The translations under genes were made by a program, and so were the position numbers. A model generated the notes under the pieces. The model was not told where the DNA came from, ran no database searches, and worked only from the letters and a program-made list of their open reading frames with translations. DNA of 64,000 nucleotides from assembly GCF_003589595.1 (NCBI RefSeq), contig NW_020654289.1:1559716-1623715 (forward strand), given 5' to 3'. This DNA is from Hyposmocoma kahamanoa (lineage: Eukaryota > Arthropoda > Insecta > Lepidoptera > Cosmopterigidae). Shown here piece after piece: positions 22,897-35,900 of this stretch. Positions within the stretch are counted from its first letter, which is position 1; every line of letters begins with the position of its first letter.

Positions 22897-23996
22897 ATTT
22901 GTAATTTTTAAAGATATACATAATAGTAAAGCGGTGTCTAACCACACTTATTGCCTGGTTTCAAGCTAGTGAATTGCCTGTACCATGAGTACGTGACCAA
23001 TGGATTTCACATCAAGGCACTAACCGGAACACCCAGACCTGAATCAATTTAAGAAAAGAGCGTACCTGGGACCTCCGCATCGAATGCCCACAGTACAAAC
23101 CTTTGGAACACCACCGTGTTCGTCGATATTACTAGTATGAAACATAGAATATAATAAATGACATCTTATCACATGTTTCGTAAGTGCCCCGGTGTGCAGT
23201 CCCAAACTTTTCAAATCCGTTGGGCGGACTCCAACGGAAAACAATGACTGTTTCATGAGGAATCGAACTATTTGTCTTGTCGTTTTGTTTTTCTCATCGG
23301 TTGATGTGTTTCCTTCTTCTCCCGGACCTGTTTAAGAGCCTTTGTGCATTAGTTCCGATTTGTATCAGTTCCGAATGCGTGAAATGACGGTCCGAAATGT
23401 CACAGCGATCATTTTATCTCTACGTGTACCTACAAGCGATATTCGTATATTCTCGGATTCGAAACGTATGTTCACTAAGGACAAGCGACATCCAAAATGG
23501 GTCCGAGTTTTTAAATTTGTAGTCTCGAATGCAGTGCACAAACGCGTTAAGAACTCAATGTATATATACATAGTAGTCAAAACGTTATCAGGCTTTGGCC
23601 TGGCCGGTTAAAAAAGAATTTGCTGGATATCATGTTAGGAGGATATTGAAAAACGTTTTAGCCGCACAGATAAATCTAACTCACTGGAGATAAATCTGCG
23701 CTGTCCCAAGGACCTACGCATACGTTAACAGGAAAAATATGACTTTTATTTACATACGTTTGCTTTGGGCATTGCAAGAAAAAAGGGTATGACCGCTGAG
23801 CGTTCTTAAGCAGCTAGGTATATTGTATAGGTTCGTGTGTAGAAAAAACTTTTTAATTTTAAACATATATTAATAGTGATTTGTAATCGATATTCACCAA
23901 TAATTAAAGAATAATATTATTTGATAGTCAAGGGTTATAATTGTGCGGTTTTATAAACCAACGATATTTTTTTATATATTAATTGTTCCATCTATA
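22897..23996. other. Nothing recognised
   Basis: The plus frame 23342-23611 and its antisense shadow are both open and carry no motif. Confidence 0.5.
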
Positions 23997-24170
23997 TCGA
24001 GTTCTTAGGTTTCCGCGATTGTTACACATAGGATATGAAACTATTTTTTCGGATTTGAACCGCGTATTTGTTTTTTCAAACAAACCAACGTTTCGGGCCC
24101 ATTACCATGGCAACGGTTAACTGAGGTGGTACATTCATCAACCAGTTATGTCTAATATTAATGCAAACCA
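23997..24170 (+). repeat. Fam-A copy, complete
   Basis: Runs from TCGAGTTCTTAGGTTTCCGC through AACCAACGTTTCGGGCCC to CTAATATTAATGCAAACC. Confidence 0.78.
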
Positions 24171-24793
24171 CCATTGACTTACAATTATATGGACGTTGGG
24201 TCCGCGCTAAAAAGTGTCCGCACTTGTAAGGCGCTAAAATCGTATACAGAGCGCCAAACTCCGCTTTAGTATTCATTTGTTCGACTGACAGCGCGATACT
24301 GCGATGACATTACAATTTAAATTTCGAATAGGTTGACTTGGGACATTTTTTTCGTGGTTTTTGTATTAGACCCGTCGTCCATTTATTTGTAAGTCAATGC
24401 AAACCACCCTATTTTTTCACTATAGTTACAAAAGTTATTAATTAAATACCTTATTTTTAATTTTTAAAAGAAACATTCCAATTTACGCTACATTGTTGTA
24501 CAAATTATTTTATTGTAACAATATGAATTTTCATTAAGTTAAATTTACTATTAATTTTTAATATAAATCAGAATAATTTAAAACATATTAATTAGTACTG
24601 CAGTCTTATGTCTGTTTGAGATTTTTCATCAGAGGAAATACTGGGGTTTGTCAAACTTCAATGTGTAGGTTTATCCATGACATGCTCGCGAAGTCTATTT
24701 GCTTGCGTCCCCGGACATGTTTTCAGGTCAAATTATATTATAATTAATATAATATTAGTATACAAATATAATCAACATTTACTTGGTTTATTA

Positions 24794-24988
24794 TTATCAC
24801 TAGTATCAGGTTTCTTACCACGGTATGACTTCTTTTTATTTTCCCGATATTTCGGAACGGTTGCACGCTCCATGGTCACGGGTTGACTGGACGGCGGCAG
24901 ATGACAGCTTTATGAGCAGACATATCTGTCTACCCTCTTGCGCTGTCGACGACTACCTTCGTGGTAAGAAACCTGATACTAGTGATAA
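24794..24988. repeat. Inverted repeat with 29-bp perfect arms
   Basis: 24794-24822 and 24960-24988 are exact reverse complements (TTATCACTAGTATCAGGTTT...). The 137-bp centre is GC-richer and holds CCCGATATTTCGG. Could be a small fold-back element; no target duplication found. Confidence 0.8.
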
Positions 24989-25855
24989 TCATTTAGTGAA
25001 TAACCACGAAAGTCTTAAAATCTATATTTACTTGGTTTGTAAAAGAAGTATCAATATTTTATTTTTAATGTTAATTTGTCTAAGTTTTGTGGCCCAACAT
25101 CAAACTGTCAAAGTTAATTTATACAAATCAAACATTAGCTCAGAACAGATTAAAATATCGATTGATTTAATTTAAGTGTTACATGTCTCAGAGAAAGAGG
25201 ATCAATCGTTAAAAACGATGACTGTGTAGATTTATTGCTTGCTGCTTTTGAAATTTAAAATGATCATTTGAATACATGCCAATAATGAACACCTAGTAAC
25301 TGATATTTACCAATAACAAACGTTACTGTGATAAAAAATATTACCGTAAATCTTATTACAAATGAATTTAAAAGAGTTGTCGAACAGTGGTGCCTGTCGG
25401 TAACTGACACCACCACCTTATTCTGTCCTTACGAGAAATGTAAACGCGAGTGAAATTTTACTTTTCCTGTTAAAACAAACGAATGTTAATTATGGATGAG
25501 TTAAGTTTCTTGGTTATTTATTTTTATTAGGCGGTTGATGGAATAACTTATATCCGTGTCCGCGGAAGCCCGTACTGCCCGACTTTTTTATTATTATACC
25601 CGTGACATAAATAATGCATGATGTGGTTCTATTTTTACAGTACGTTTCGCATTATTACACAAAATGGACACGGTGTGGTATTTGATGACTGTTATAGTCC
25701 ACTTATTTGTACAGGATTTGCTAAGGTCCCGGGACCAACGGTTTGCAAACAGAAAACAGTAATAACTGAAATAGCAGATTAATAAAAAATATAAATTAGT
25801 AATATGAACAAAAAGATCATAGACTCCGCGTTGTTGATTTAGAATCTTCACCTGG
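24989..25855. other. Nothing recognised
   Basis: AT-rich spacer between the 24.8-kb fold-back and the CR1-like LINE. Confidence 0.55.
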
Positions 25856-26519
25856 AGCTAATATGTTATGTATTCGCTTGGTGCACCAAGCTGATATTCA
25901 AACCATATTTGTATTGCAAAAACGAGCGATTCGTTCTGTGTACCGTCTAGGCTCTCGGGTTTCTCTCAGAGAAAATTTTAAGGAGACTGGTATCATGACT
26001 GTGGCATCACAGTACTAAATGTACTCAAATATTTTATATGCCCGTAAAAATATACATAATTTCAATAAGAAAGAAGATACCCATAATATTAACCTTAGAG
26101 CTAAGTTCAAACTCATGGTGCCACGATTTCGTTTAACCAAGGTAAACAACTCTTTTATGGGGAACTGTATACGTTTTTACAATAAGATTCCGGAGCATAT
26201 ATTAAGTTTATCATTTCCTAAGTTTAAAAACTACATTATAAATATTTTGATCGAAAAATCATATTACAAAATTGAAGACTACCTGTTAGATAAAGATGTA
26301 TGGAAAGACGACATGGCTTCAGAATCCACACAAATTTGATTCAAAGTGTATTCCATAGCATTTAAGTTTATTTGAAAAGAGCAATCCCTAGGTTTCTTGC
26401 TCGTTCTTCTCAGGGAGGTCAGCGTAGTGAACGAGCAGTAGCTTAAATGTGACGTTTTCAAGTGTAAATTTATTTTACCCATGGAATAAATAATCTTTGA
26501 CTTTGACTTTGACTTTGAT
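25856..26519 (+). mobile_element. CR1-like LINE 3' end with (TTTGAC)n tail
   Basis: Translation gives LQKRAIRSVYRLGSRVSL, one stop at about 26016, then a frame to 26339 with NNSFMGNCIRFYNKIP and KSYYKIEDYLLDKD. This is the C-terminal end of the reverse-transcriptase ORF of a CR1/jockey-type LINE. The 3' untranslated part ends in AATAAATAATC followed by repeated TTTGAC to about 26519. The 5' side is cut off near 25856. A near-identical copy lies on the other strand at 59764-60600 and a shorter piece at 48060-48195. Confidence 0.85.
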
Positions 26520-26750
26520 GTGCGATATGTTAAAGTTTAAAGGTTTTTCATGTAAAGTTACTTTATTTTTATTTACTTAAAATTTTAAATTTTACGCTGC
26601 TAGTGGTTTTGAGTGGGAACCAGTTGATTTTCATTTCTAAAATATATCATTTTTAGAAGTAGGGCGTTTTAGTTTCTTTTTTAAACTGGAGGTGGGGGAG
26701 GTAATTTCGGTATAAGCAATTAATTAACCTATCCGATTATGTTGTATAGT

Positions 26751-27060
26751 GCAGTGGTTTTCAGACTTATGTGGTGTATGAAAATAAAGGTACGCTATGC
26801 CCCGCCTACTCCCGCCATTACAACGCTAGATGTTGATGTGAACGGACGTGGCGCACGCGTACGTTACCTAACGAAACATTGTTTTCTTTACTATATTAAT
26901 AGCTTAATTATGCAACCTTTAAGTAAATTAACTTTTGCGATATAATAAAATCTATTAAAACTGCTGACACTATACATAATCGATCTTGTGCACACCCCGT
27001 GATCATGTCGTAAACGATGCGTTTATTATTTTTTTAGAAAATTTTTTTACGCGAACCCCC
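26751..27060 (+). mobile_element. Possible hAT-like element end
   Basis: CAGTGGTTTTCAGACTTATG at 26751 resembles the common hAT end CAGTGGTTCTCAAACTT, and CGCGAACCCCCGGTAA at 27052-27067 is of the kind seen near the other end. No matching right terminus or 8-bp duplication was found. Confidence 0.3.
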
Positions 27061-27087
27061 GGTAATTTTTTATTTATCTGTTGATGA

Positions 27088-27125
27088 TGTGATCTAAGTT
27101 GTCCATGGGGACAACTTAGATCACA
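27088..27125. repeat. 38-bp hairpin, 17-bp perfect arms
   Basis: TGTGATCTAAGTTGTCC and its exact complement around ATGG. Confidence 0.9.
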
Positions 27126-27819
27126 CCATAGACCCTCCAGGAGACCTTATATACCACTTTGGGAAATTTGGGTATAGTGTAAAAGCAAAACGTAATTAAC
27201 ATACGAAATGTACAATTGAACATTCGCAACAGAGGTTTTCGCTTAATTATCTCTCATAATACATCTCATCACCTCGTAGGCGAAACGCTTTCAGCAAACC
27301 TGTTTAACATTTTAGATGTACATCAATTTACGGCGTGTTGCAGCCGAGAAATCCGAGAATTCAGGCTTGTGAATTTTACAGCGTGGTTTAACACGAGAAT
27401 TACTTCTAACAAGTCAGCTGCTACACACCGTGTGCAGTGCTAACGCTAATAACACAGAACTGCTGCGTTGAAAATAACATAGTCCATTTTGTACAAATTT
27501 AATACTACACTCTGTTTCGTCTACACGGACTGGTGTGAAAAGTTTTATTTTTAAAGTTGCAATTGGCTTATAGATTTCTGAACGAATATCGTTTATTATT
27601 TTGTCTTACTCCGCATTTAAGTGCAAAAGGAATACAATGAGTATAACCAGCATGTTCACCATTATCATTCCGCTCTTCCATCACTCATATCGTCATAACC
27701 TACTCAACATTTTTGGAACTGTAATTTATTGGAGCGCTGTCAATCTGCATAAAATATCAATTATGGGGAGTTTGATAGCAAAATTAGACATTTCAGACTC
27801 TGGCACACTTACTACTACA

Positions 27820-28095
27820 GAAGTAACAATGCGACCTCCTCCATCGTCATTTCATCTTTTCTCTGGTTCCTGCGCACTTATTTTCGAATTTCGAATCGTT
27901 CTTTAATTTTTTGGCTCGTCATTCTCACTTTGTTTCGTTCCGTCGTCATTCTCTACCTAATGTCTAAAGCGAGCACTCCTGCTCGTCTTCACAAGCAATT
28001 CCGATCTGTTCTACCAGTTTTCGATTAAAATCATGTAACCTATCTAATATTTGTAGAAAATACGGCCCTTTTGGGCCTTCTTTTGCTTTTACCTT
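27820..28095 (+). repeat. Fam-D dispersed repeat
   Basis: ACAATGCGACCTCCTCCATC, TTCATCTTTTCTCTGG, AATACGGCCCTTTTGGGCC. Collinear with 58050-58315 and, reversed, with 56125-56275. Abuts Fam-C. Confidence 0.65.
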
Positions 28096-28100
28096 TTTAA

Positions 28101-28562
28101 CCGACTTCAAAAAAGGAGGAGGTTCTCAATTTGACTGTATGTTCTTTTTTTTTTGTATGTATTTTACGCGATAACTCCGGTATTTGTGAACCGATTTTCA
28201 TGATTCTTTTTTTGTTGGAAAGGGGGTACTTCCATAGTGGTCCCATTTCATTTTGAAGGAAATCATCCACCTCTAAGGGTGGCTGTTCACGCATGAAGAT
28301 TCATTTTTATAAATAGCGCCTAACTTTAATTTAGGAGCAATTACTTTTAGCAATTATTTAGTTGATTTTGCTATTTATCCAATTCAAGGCGTTTTCCCTC
28401 GATATACTTTAAGTAGTGTCGTAGTGAGAACCTATTTTTATTATCTCCAGTATCAAGTCCTGTATAGTGGCGAACTAGGGGATATTTCAATAAAACTTAG
28501 CAAATAGACGTAATTCCGCGTACTTTTGAGGTCGGTTTTTTTAGTACTCTGTACTGAGATTA
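28101..28562 (+). repeat. Fam-C dispersed repeat, full copy
   Basis: Begins CCGACTTCAAAAAAGGAGG and carries GAGGTCGGTTTTTTTAG near the other end, so CCGAC motifs face each other. Homology with the 55-kb copy extends outward to CTCTGTACTGAGATTA (28562). No transposase. Type undetermined. Confidence 0.75.
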
Positions 28563-29804
28563 TTCTTCTGCCTTATTATACAATACATTTATGTGGACCG
28601 AGTCGTCTATTTCATTACTCGCGACACGAGCGGTTTACAACCCTTTCACAGGGACTCGAACCATTGTCTTCTGGGGGCTTACCATAACCTTTCCAAAAAC
28701 AATCTTAATTCAATGTAAGCTTGTAGTAAGCTTATAATAATATTACTCATATTCGTACCATGACAGACCTGTCAACCAAGTAATGTATTATTGCTAAAGT
28801 GATTGAAAGAACGAATGTTTTCCCAATATTGTCTATTCCTTACTAAAAATAGGAAAGAAATAACGCTTTATGAACTACATAAAGCCATCTCTTTCTTTTT
28901 TGATGTCCCGAATCGTCTTATCGTAGTATAATGTTTAAATCATTGACTTACAAATGGTTTAAGTACTTAATGTTATTTACATTCAGAGAATTTTAACTGT
29001 TAAAAAAAGAAACATGTAATATAATAAAATGTGTTAAAATTACGTTGTTTTTAATTATTTTTCCGCATTTTCATGAAGAAAAATAAATAAAAGAAGCTGA
29101 GTCTTGATAGTCATGTTGTGAATTCGGAATTATGGTCCAGTGTCAACTGTTAAAGTCGCCAATGAGCATATAGATATCGCTGTCATAATTTTACGAAATA
29201 AACATAGCATATTTTTATTTAATTTGATTTCCTGTGGACTATTAAATAAAAAATAAACAAAATATTGAAGAGATTTATGTAAATAAATAAGTTCAATTTA
29301 ACTGTTAATCATTACAAATCAATATTTAGACAATAAATTCGAACATAATATTGTTTCCATTGCGTCCGAGTAACTTTTTTAAGATTACTAAATTTGACAT
29401 AAGAACAATGTTGCTTTAATGTTTAAGTCGCGTCATAGCACGAATTGCGTGAATGAATAGTCACAAAGCTGCAAATAAAACCTCATAGTTTTAACATTAT
29501 AATAAGCTTACTTTAAGCGCGTCAATGTAAGGTTAAAGTAATATTGTTTTAAGAGGTTGTGGTAGGCCCCCAGAACCGTGTAACAATCGTCCTCCCACAG
29601 GGCTATCAACGCTCTAACTGTATATTACAAGAATTTTTAATCTGCTACATTTTTGAAGTCTGAAATTTATATTAAGAGTAATAATAGTTTCATCCCATTT
29701 TGTGTCAGGTCAAGCTTAGTTGTATAAATAGTTTCATGTGTGCTTGCCACAAGCCTGACCAATCTCTAGCTCATCAAACTGAAAATCAAATGTCATATAA
29801 GCAA
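28563..29804. other. No gene; possible tRNA-derived remnant
   Basis: GGGACTCGAACCATTGTC near 28650 (reversed GGTTCGAGTCCC) looks like a B box, with no A box. The rest is AT-rich. Confidence 0.45.
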
Positions 29805-30060
29805 GTTACACCTGAAATCATCACGTTGATTTAATTCAACTACTTATGCGTGAGACGAATTCCCTTGAGATGAATGAGTAAGAAACTTTAGGGGTTGCTC
29901 TTTGTAAATAAACATTTGTACACATTTATCATTACTACAATGTTATTTTAAATATCATAGACCGGGATGACCTCCAAGAGCTAAACGGTTCTCAACCTTG
30001 GATTTTTGTGTAAAGAAAATGAATTTGAATTTGAAGAACTTTAGTGTAAAGTTTTTGTTT
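29805..30060 (-). mobile_element. CR1-like LINE 3' untranslated remnant
   Basis: Minus-strand copy recognised by GGGGTTGCTCTTTGTAAATA, AATATCATAGACC and GAGCTAAACGG, shared in order with the 54.8- and 60.9-kb copies. Non-coding. Confidence 0.6.
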
Positions 30061-30124
30061 CGCTATAGTTTTAAATCAACCGTAATATTATTGTAGAAGC
30101 GTATACATTGCCCAAAAAATGAAT

Positions 30125-30290
30125 CCAATGCCAGTGAAGAAGTAGATTTCTCACAATTGGCGCTATGGTAACAAATTCGATAAAAACCAAATTGTCTGGC
30201 ATGGTTTGCTAGAAGACGGTGGTTCGAATCCAGACGAGTCGAAGGATTTTCTGTAAGTTCTCATCTGCGTATTAATAATTACAAAATCAA
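30125..30290 (+). mobile_element. SINE-2 copy with deleted core
   Basis: The A-box half is lost. GACGGTGGTTCGAATCCAGA (B box) and GTATTAATAATTAC remain. Confidence 0.6.
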
Positions 30291-30299
30291 TTTTCATAA

Positions 30300-32289
30300 A
30301 TGTCATCATCATCAATCTTCCCCACAGAATTTCATTAAAATAAACTTTCAGTAATGAAAACTTATCAAAAATACCATGCAGTTAATTTGTAAACTCCTAG
30401 TAACCCCAGTGCAAAGGTCATCAACCTCAATTACGCCGTATATACACTTTACAGTAAAGTGGTATTTCACGCAGTACTACAGTTGTTATGTGATAACTGG
30501 CTGTGCAACATGAACATGATTAACACGTTATGCCGCTAGTGTTGTCGTGTCTTGCTAATATGGTTAGTTGAGGTAGAAAACCTTTGCTTTAGATAATTAG
30601 AACTACACTTGCTATACAGGATGTTAATTTTAAGAGGTTTTGTAGTTGGCTTCTGGTCACTCACATGTTTGGTTCTTTTTTTAAAGTAAATGGGCTTGCT
30701 TTTGACCACTATATAGATAGCTCTGGAACAAAAATGTGCCCCCACCTAGCGTGGGATAAGGACAGGAAGAAGAAGGGTGCTAGTAGATTGACGGCACAAA
30801 TTTATAGAACGAATGTTGATGGAAACTTGGAGAAAGATAGACATCACTGTTCATATTTCGATGAAATTGGAGGATGTCTTTGGGCTGATATTGATTGGAG
30901 GAGGTGAAAGAGGTTTGCTATAATGAAACCTGTGACTATGCCAAACCAGGGCCACTGTTCTACCAATTGGGCTACATCGAGTGAACAGACCTTAAGAAGA
31001 TCTCTTGTGTTTGTTACAGAGCCTGTACCATGAGATTACAGTGACAGTTATCGCTAACAACCGCGTAAAACAATTGTTTAAAACATGTTGTTTGTTCTTG
31101 TGATGCTGTATAATTTGCCATATAAAATTGTGAAGTAATTTACGCGTTCGCTACTACAACTGTCACAGTAATTTCGTGGTAGAGGCACAGATTGTATTGG
31201 GATTTTTCATCGTACCAGCCCGTTGCACCAAGTACCAAGTATCAAGTTTTCATCGTATCATTATTTCACAAAAATATATAAAAATCAATGAAAGAATCAG
31301 GACCGTATCAAATGGAGGTTAGTCGTTTCCGCTTACCCAATCGTTGTTATAGCATGTCGATAGCTTTCTGGAACACCAATTTATCTCAAATCATCAGGTA
31401 GATGGTTTAAAACAAACCGGGGCGTATTTACCGCGCAAAATCCAAGAATCGTATACCAGCCAAATGTTTTTACGTGATTGTTTTAACCAATGAAAAGCTC
31501 GATGTCTTATTTACAGTAAAAGTTAACATTTTCTGAAAATAGCAGTGTATAAAATAAAGTGAACTATTTCGGGTAGAGCCACTATTCTTGAACAGCATTG
31601 ATATTACTATAATAGTTTGTTATAGTTATTAATACAAAGACCGTTAAAACTTCGATTCAAACCAACAAAACAAGTCTTAAATCATGCTAAACGCTATGCC
31701 AACTAAGCCACGGAAGGAACCAGCAAATCTCTACGAATTTTTCTTTGTGGTTGTTGCAGATCTTCTCTCGACTCGACTTTTTTGTCCTAGGACCATGTGT
31801 GTGAAATTATCATCGGAATGTTTAATAGAAGTAGAGGGAACCGCCACGTACCCAAGAACGATTCGTTATACAATAGAGTCCAATGTTATAATAAACTCCG
31901 GAACGAAACAAACCAACATTAATATTCATAATGAAAGTTGTTTCTGAAACTTTCATTAAGTCTGAAGGTAGAAAGGGACTATTAAAGAAGTAATTAACTG
32001 GTTTATGAGATAAAATAATGGTTTGAAATGCGAGAATTCATAAAATGACTAAATTAATTAACTTTAAAGTCGCTGCTCAACTTTTGAGTTATGTATCTAG
32101 TAAAATGGAGATGTCCTAAGTAATGCTCCAGGAGTTATTGTTCCTCTGTTACTTAAGTACAGAGAATTCCAGATCATTATCGTGGTTTTCTCGTGGGTCA
32201 AATTCTTAAGGTCAATTATTCGTTTCAATACATGGTGACGAACGAAAAATACGGTCCTTTCCTGAACTTGCAAGATTAGCGGAAGCTAA
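30300..32289. other. Nothing recognised
   Basis: Frames 30665-30907 and 31684-31947 were checked by eye and show no known motif; either could be chance. Confidence 0.45.
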
Positions 32290-32440
32290 TTCTTAGGAGG
32301 ATTCTTGCAGTGTCTCCTTTGCGCTGTAACATGGGGTTCTTCAAAAGAACCAGTAAACAAGGCCCTCAAAGGATGGCAACGCATAGGCAGCTCCTCTGGT
32401 GTTGCAAATGTCCATGGGCAACAATGAACACATCTAAACA
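32290..32440 (+). mobile_element. Jockey-like LINE 3' end fragment
   Basis: GCAACGCATAGGCAGCTC, GGTGTTGCAAATGTCCATGG and the preceding FKR-like codons match the reverse complement of 5225-5300. Short and broken. Confidence 0.6.
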
Positions 32441-34217
32441 AAAAAACTTATCAAAAATATTTGAAACTAACGATGAAAACATTGCATCAGGTGTCAAGCA
32501 ATAGACAAAACGATCACAGAGTGAAAGCGACGCTGAAACTGATATCAATCTCGAATCATATTCCAAACTTCTAACTTCAACTACAGGTGTCCTCCATGCG
32601 TGTGAAACGTTCATGAACATCCACAGAATACTACATTGAACAGTTTATCAACTTTATATTTACGTATTTATATTGTATTATTTATTATAATTGAAAACAC
32701 TGTAGCCGTGAAACCTGCCAGAGAATGTTAATCACGCTTTCAAAATCTAGTATGGACTGTCGTGGAAAGTATTTTTCTGACACAATATTCTATAGAAACC
32801 ACGGAAGAAAAAAACAATGGAAGTGCGCCAGAACGCACACAAACAAAATGATAAACACTATGCAATCTTGATAATGATTGGCCATAGTATCTAATTTAAG
32901 AAGATGTAACAAATTCTGGATTGTTAATATAATTTAAACTTTACCCAATCGCTATAACGTTGAAAGTTTAATACTTTTATTGCAAGTTACGACGTTTTGA
33001 TTTTATATTGAATTTTATTAAATATGCTGCCATCTTGCGGCCAGTAGCTGGACTTCGACGAACGATTAACATCTGAACGAATAGATAATCCGACAATTGA
33101 AAATTTATTAATAATATTTTTAATTAATAGTTCAGGTAATAGTTGTGGTGCAGCTATCATTTTTGCAGTCCAAAACAACACAATAAGGCATTTTTATACG
33201 ATTTTAGAGAATTTGCACGCAAGAATGACACAACCATACCATACAAAGCGAAAATGGTAGACTGAGATCAAGTAGGTCTTTCGAGACCTATAGTTGGCAC
33301 GACAGAAACAATGGTGTCGAGAAACGGGACCAGAGCAGTTCAACAATCGACTTACGGTGTATAAAGGTACCATCCTTGTAGAACGGTACCACTTATAGAT
33401 ATCGGAACTGGATTAGGAAATCGACTACAATTACCATGCTTTGGGATATAACTTCAACACGTCGAAATCAACCATCTGTTACTAAATGCTCCTCATGAAA
33501 CTTAACGCGAGAACTATCAGGAAAGGATCTCATCCTATAAGGCTTTAGTTTGCAGGTAAATAGAACATAATATGTGTCATAACTTGAACCGGTTGAGTAT
33601 AAGTCATTAAGTACCAAAAGAAGCTTGCTAAAATCTTTATTAGCCTGTGGCTTAGCTCCCGCCACGCTGTCTGCACTCACGGGAGGGTGCGGCATCAGCT
33701 GGGCCATAAGAGGGGGGACTGAAGGAGGGGGAGGCGAAAAACCTCGCCTTTTACAATTGCGCACGTTTCACGTTTGCCCGGATTCTTATTTGGAATGAAT
33801 TTCACTTGCTCTTACCGGTGGGGTTTGCATTTGGTTACGTTATCGGTATTCCCGGTACTGTAATGGTCGATAATGGCTCTTTAACGGCTTTCCACTTGAG
33901 TGTTTCTTTTTTTATCTTATTTGTATATTTTCGTAGGTAACTTAATACGGTGGTATTGTTCATTGGCGTTTGTTTTGATTGTTCATGGTCCACAGAAGTT
34001 GTTTAAAGAGTAATCTACTTCTGCCTGTAAACATTTATGTTATTAAAACTTGTAAATGGATGTTTTGAAATGCTTTTATATTATTATTATTACTTACTTA
34101 TTCTGTTACAAGGCGGGTGTTGGTGTTGATGACGTCATTGCGGTATGAGCAGATACCGAAATAGGCCACAAGTAAATAGTCTCTAAAAAGAAATTATTAA
34201 GAATAAAGGGCGTCATA
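32441..34217. other. No gene beyond the proline-rich fragment
   Basis: Apart from 33468-33764, AT-rich sequence without recognisable borders. Confidence 0.5.
33468..33764 (-). other. Proline-rich coding-like fragment, unrecognised
   Basis: The minus strand is open for 98 codons, starting MRNCKRRGFSPPPPSVPPLM and turning into KPQANKDFSKLLLVLNDLYS. The first third is GC-rich, the rest AT-rich. No domain identified; could be a repeat fragment. Confidence 0.2.
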
Positions 34218-35217
34218 ACCGCTCACGCGATGCGCTCCTCCTACCGCAAAATGGCGGCTATTTGGTTTCGCAAATTCGAAAAGCATTCAGTTTAAATACA
34301 AGTTTTTATAAATAAAAATTATTANNNNNNNNNNNNNNNNNNNNNNNNNNNNNNNNNNNNNNNNNNNNNNNNNNNNNNNNNNNNNNNNNNNNNNNNNNNN
34401 NNNNNNNNNNNNNNNNNNNNNNNNNNNNNNNNNNNNNNNNNNNNNNNNNNNNNNNNNNNNNNNNNNNNNNNNNNNNNNNNNNNNNNNNNNNNNNNNNNNN
34501 NNNNNNNNNNNNNNNNNNNNNNNNNNNNNNNNNNNNNNNNNNNNNNNNNNNNNNNNNNNNNNNNNNNNNNNNNNNNNNNNNNNNNNNNNNNNNNNNNNNN
34601 NNNNNNNNNNNNNNNNNNNNNNNNNNNNNNNNNNNNNNNNNNNNNNNNNNNNNNNNNNNNNNNNNNNNNNNNNNNNNNNNNNNNNNNNNNNNNNNNNNNN
34701 NNNNNNNNNNNNNNNNNNNNNNNNATAAATACCCTCCGTACTACCAACAAAAACATCTCAAATAAAATGCAGTAATACACCGCAAATCCTGCACTTAAAA
34801 AGCACTAATGAAATTTTTGGTGTACTTGGATAGATATAATAATATTCCGTTTGAGTGGTTCTAACGTTTACCATGAAATTACTCCTTAAAGTATAGTTTA
34901 CAAACATTTATATTCAGGGTAAACTTAAAAAACGCTACTTACGGTATGTTTTCAATAAATAAACACCGAAATCACCAGCCACCGAAAACAATAACACACA
35001 CGTTTGTCGTGACGTATTTTTGAAGTTGTTTATTTTTTTTAAGTGACAGACCCAGGCATTAAAAACTTTATGGTTTGCTGGATTAGTTACCGAAATAGCA
35101 ATTAATATTAGTTTTTTTACCTGTTATAACTTCGATATCCGATAAATCGGTATAAAATCATCACCGGCACCTCTGGGTGTGGTATGCGTCTACGGCTGCA
35201 TGTATCGCGTGAGCGGT
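34218..35217. mobile_element. TA-flanked inverted-repeat element, copy 2 with gap
   Basis: Reverse-oriented copy of 9984-10588, about nine in ten bases alike by eye over stretches compared. Inverted repeats TAACCGCTCACGCGAT and ATCGCGTGAGCGGTTA, TA at 34216-34217 and 35218-35219. Holds 600 bp of real sequence plus 400 N. Confidence 0.88.
34325..34724. other. Assembly gap, 400 N
   Basis: Inside the second copy of the CCGCTCACGCGAT element. The other copy has only about 14 bp between the sequences on either side of the gap. Confidence 0.99.
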
Positions 35218-35544
35218 TATTAGAATATTTTTATATTTCTTTTTAGTACTCTGCCCTAGTTATGTAATTGTAGTTACGCGTTAAAATACAATACGATCTT
35301 TAGTTATAAGAGATTCTCCAGCTTTTGGCTGCTTCGAGCGCATCAAGATTTTCTTCTCCATCTAGTTTTGCCAGTGGCTCTTAAAGCGTTCAATATTGCT
35401 TGCTAGCTTATTGTTCAATCAACTTCAATCGCTGTTTAGGTTCTATCTTTTAATTGAAGCAAAAAACACCTTATTGTATCGATGCTTTTTTATTTTACGA
35501 TTATATTGCCTTTGACTTGTGGAGCCGAGACGTTGAATAAGACG

Positions 35545-35900
35545 GTCAAACTGGCTCACAGACTACACTGAATATCTCGTTAAGGGCCAAAATCCGGAAC
35601 GAAGTTATCGCCGCCATAAGACTAAAGTTGTGGACATCGTCCAGAAATGCAGTAAGATGAAGTGGCAGTGGGCTGGCCACATCTGTTGCATAACCGATGA
35701 GCGATGAAGTAGACGGGCTCTCGAGTGGAGACCACGTCTCGGCAAACGTAACGTACGATGTCCCCTTGCAAGATGGATCGACGATCTAAAGAAGGTCGCG
35801 GGTAGTGGTTGGATGCGGTAAGCGGGTGATCGGGAACTATGGCGTACACTTGGGTAGGCTTATGTCCAGCAGTGGACTGCAATAGGCTGATTGATTGCCT
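35545..35900 (+). mobile_element. RTE-clade LINE tail, degraded
   Basis: Plus strand reads KCSKMKWQWAGHICC, a stop, RRALEWRPRLGKRNVRCPLA, RWIDDLKKVAGSGWMR, another stop, then AYVQQWTAIG. This is the RTE C-terminal pattern with at least two nonsense codons, ending in GGCTGATTGATTG. Confidence 0.82.

Noticed and set aside
26019..26339. Independent host gene of 106 codons
   Set aside because: It continues a LINE reverse-transcriptase C-terminus and has a near-identical copy at 59.8-60.6 kb.
34322..34780. 152-codon minus-strand frame
   Set aside because: It is almost entirely N gap; only short real ends flank it.
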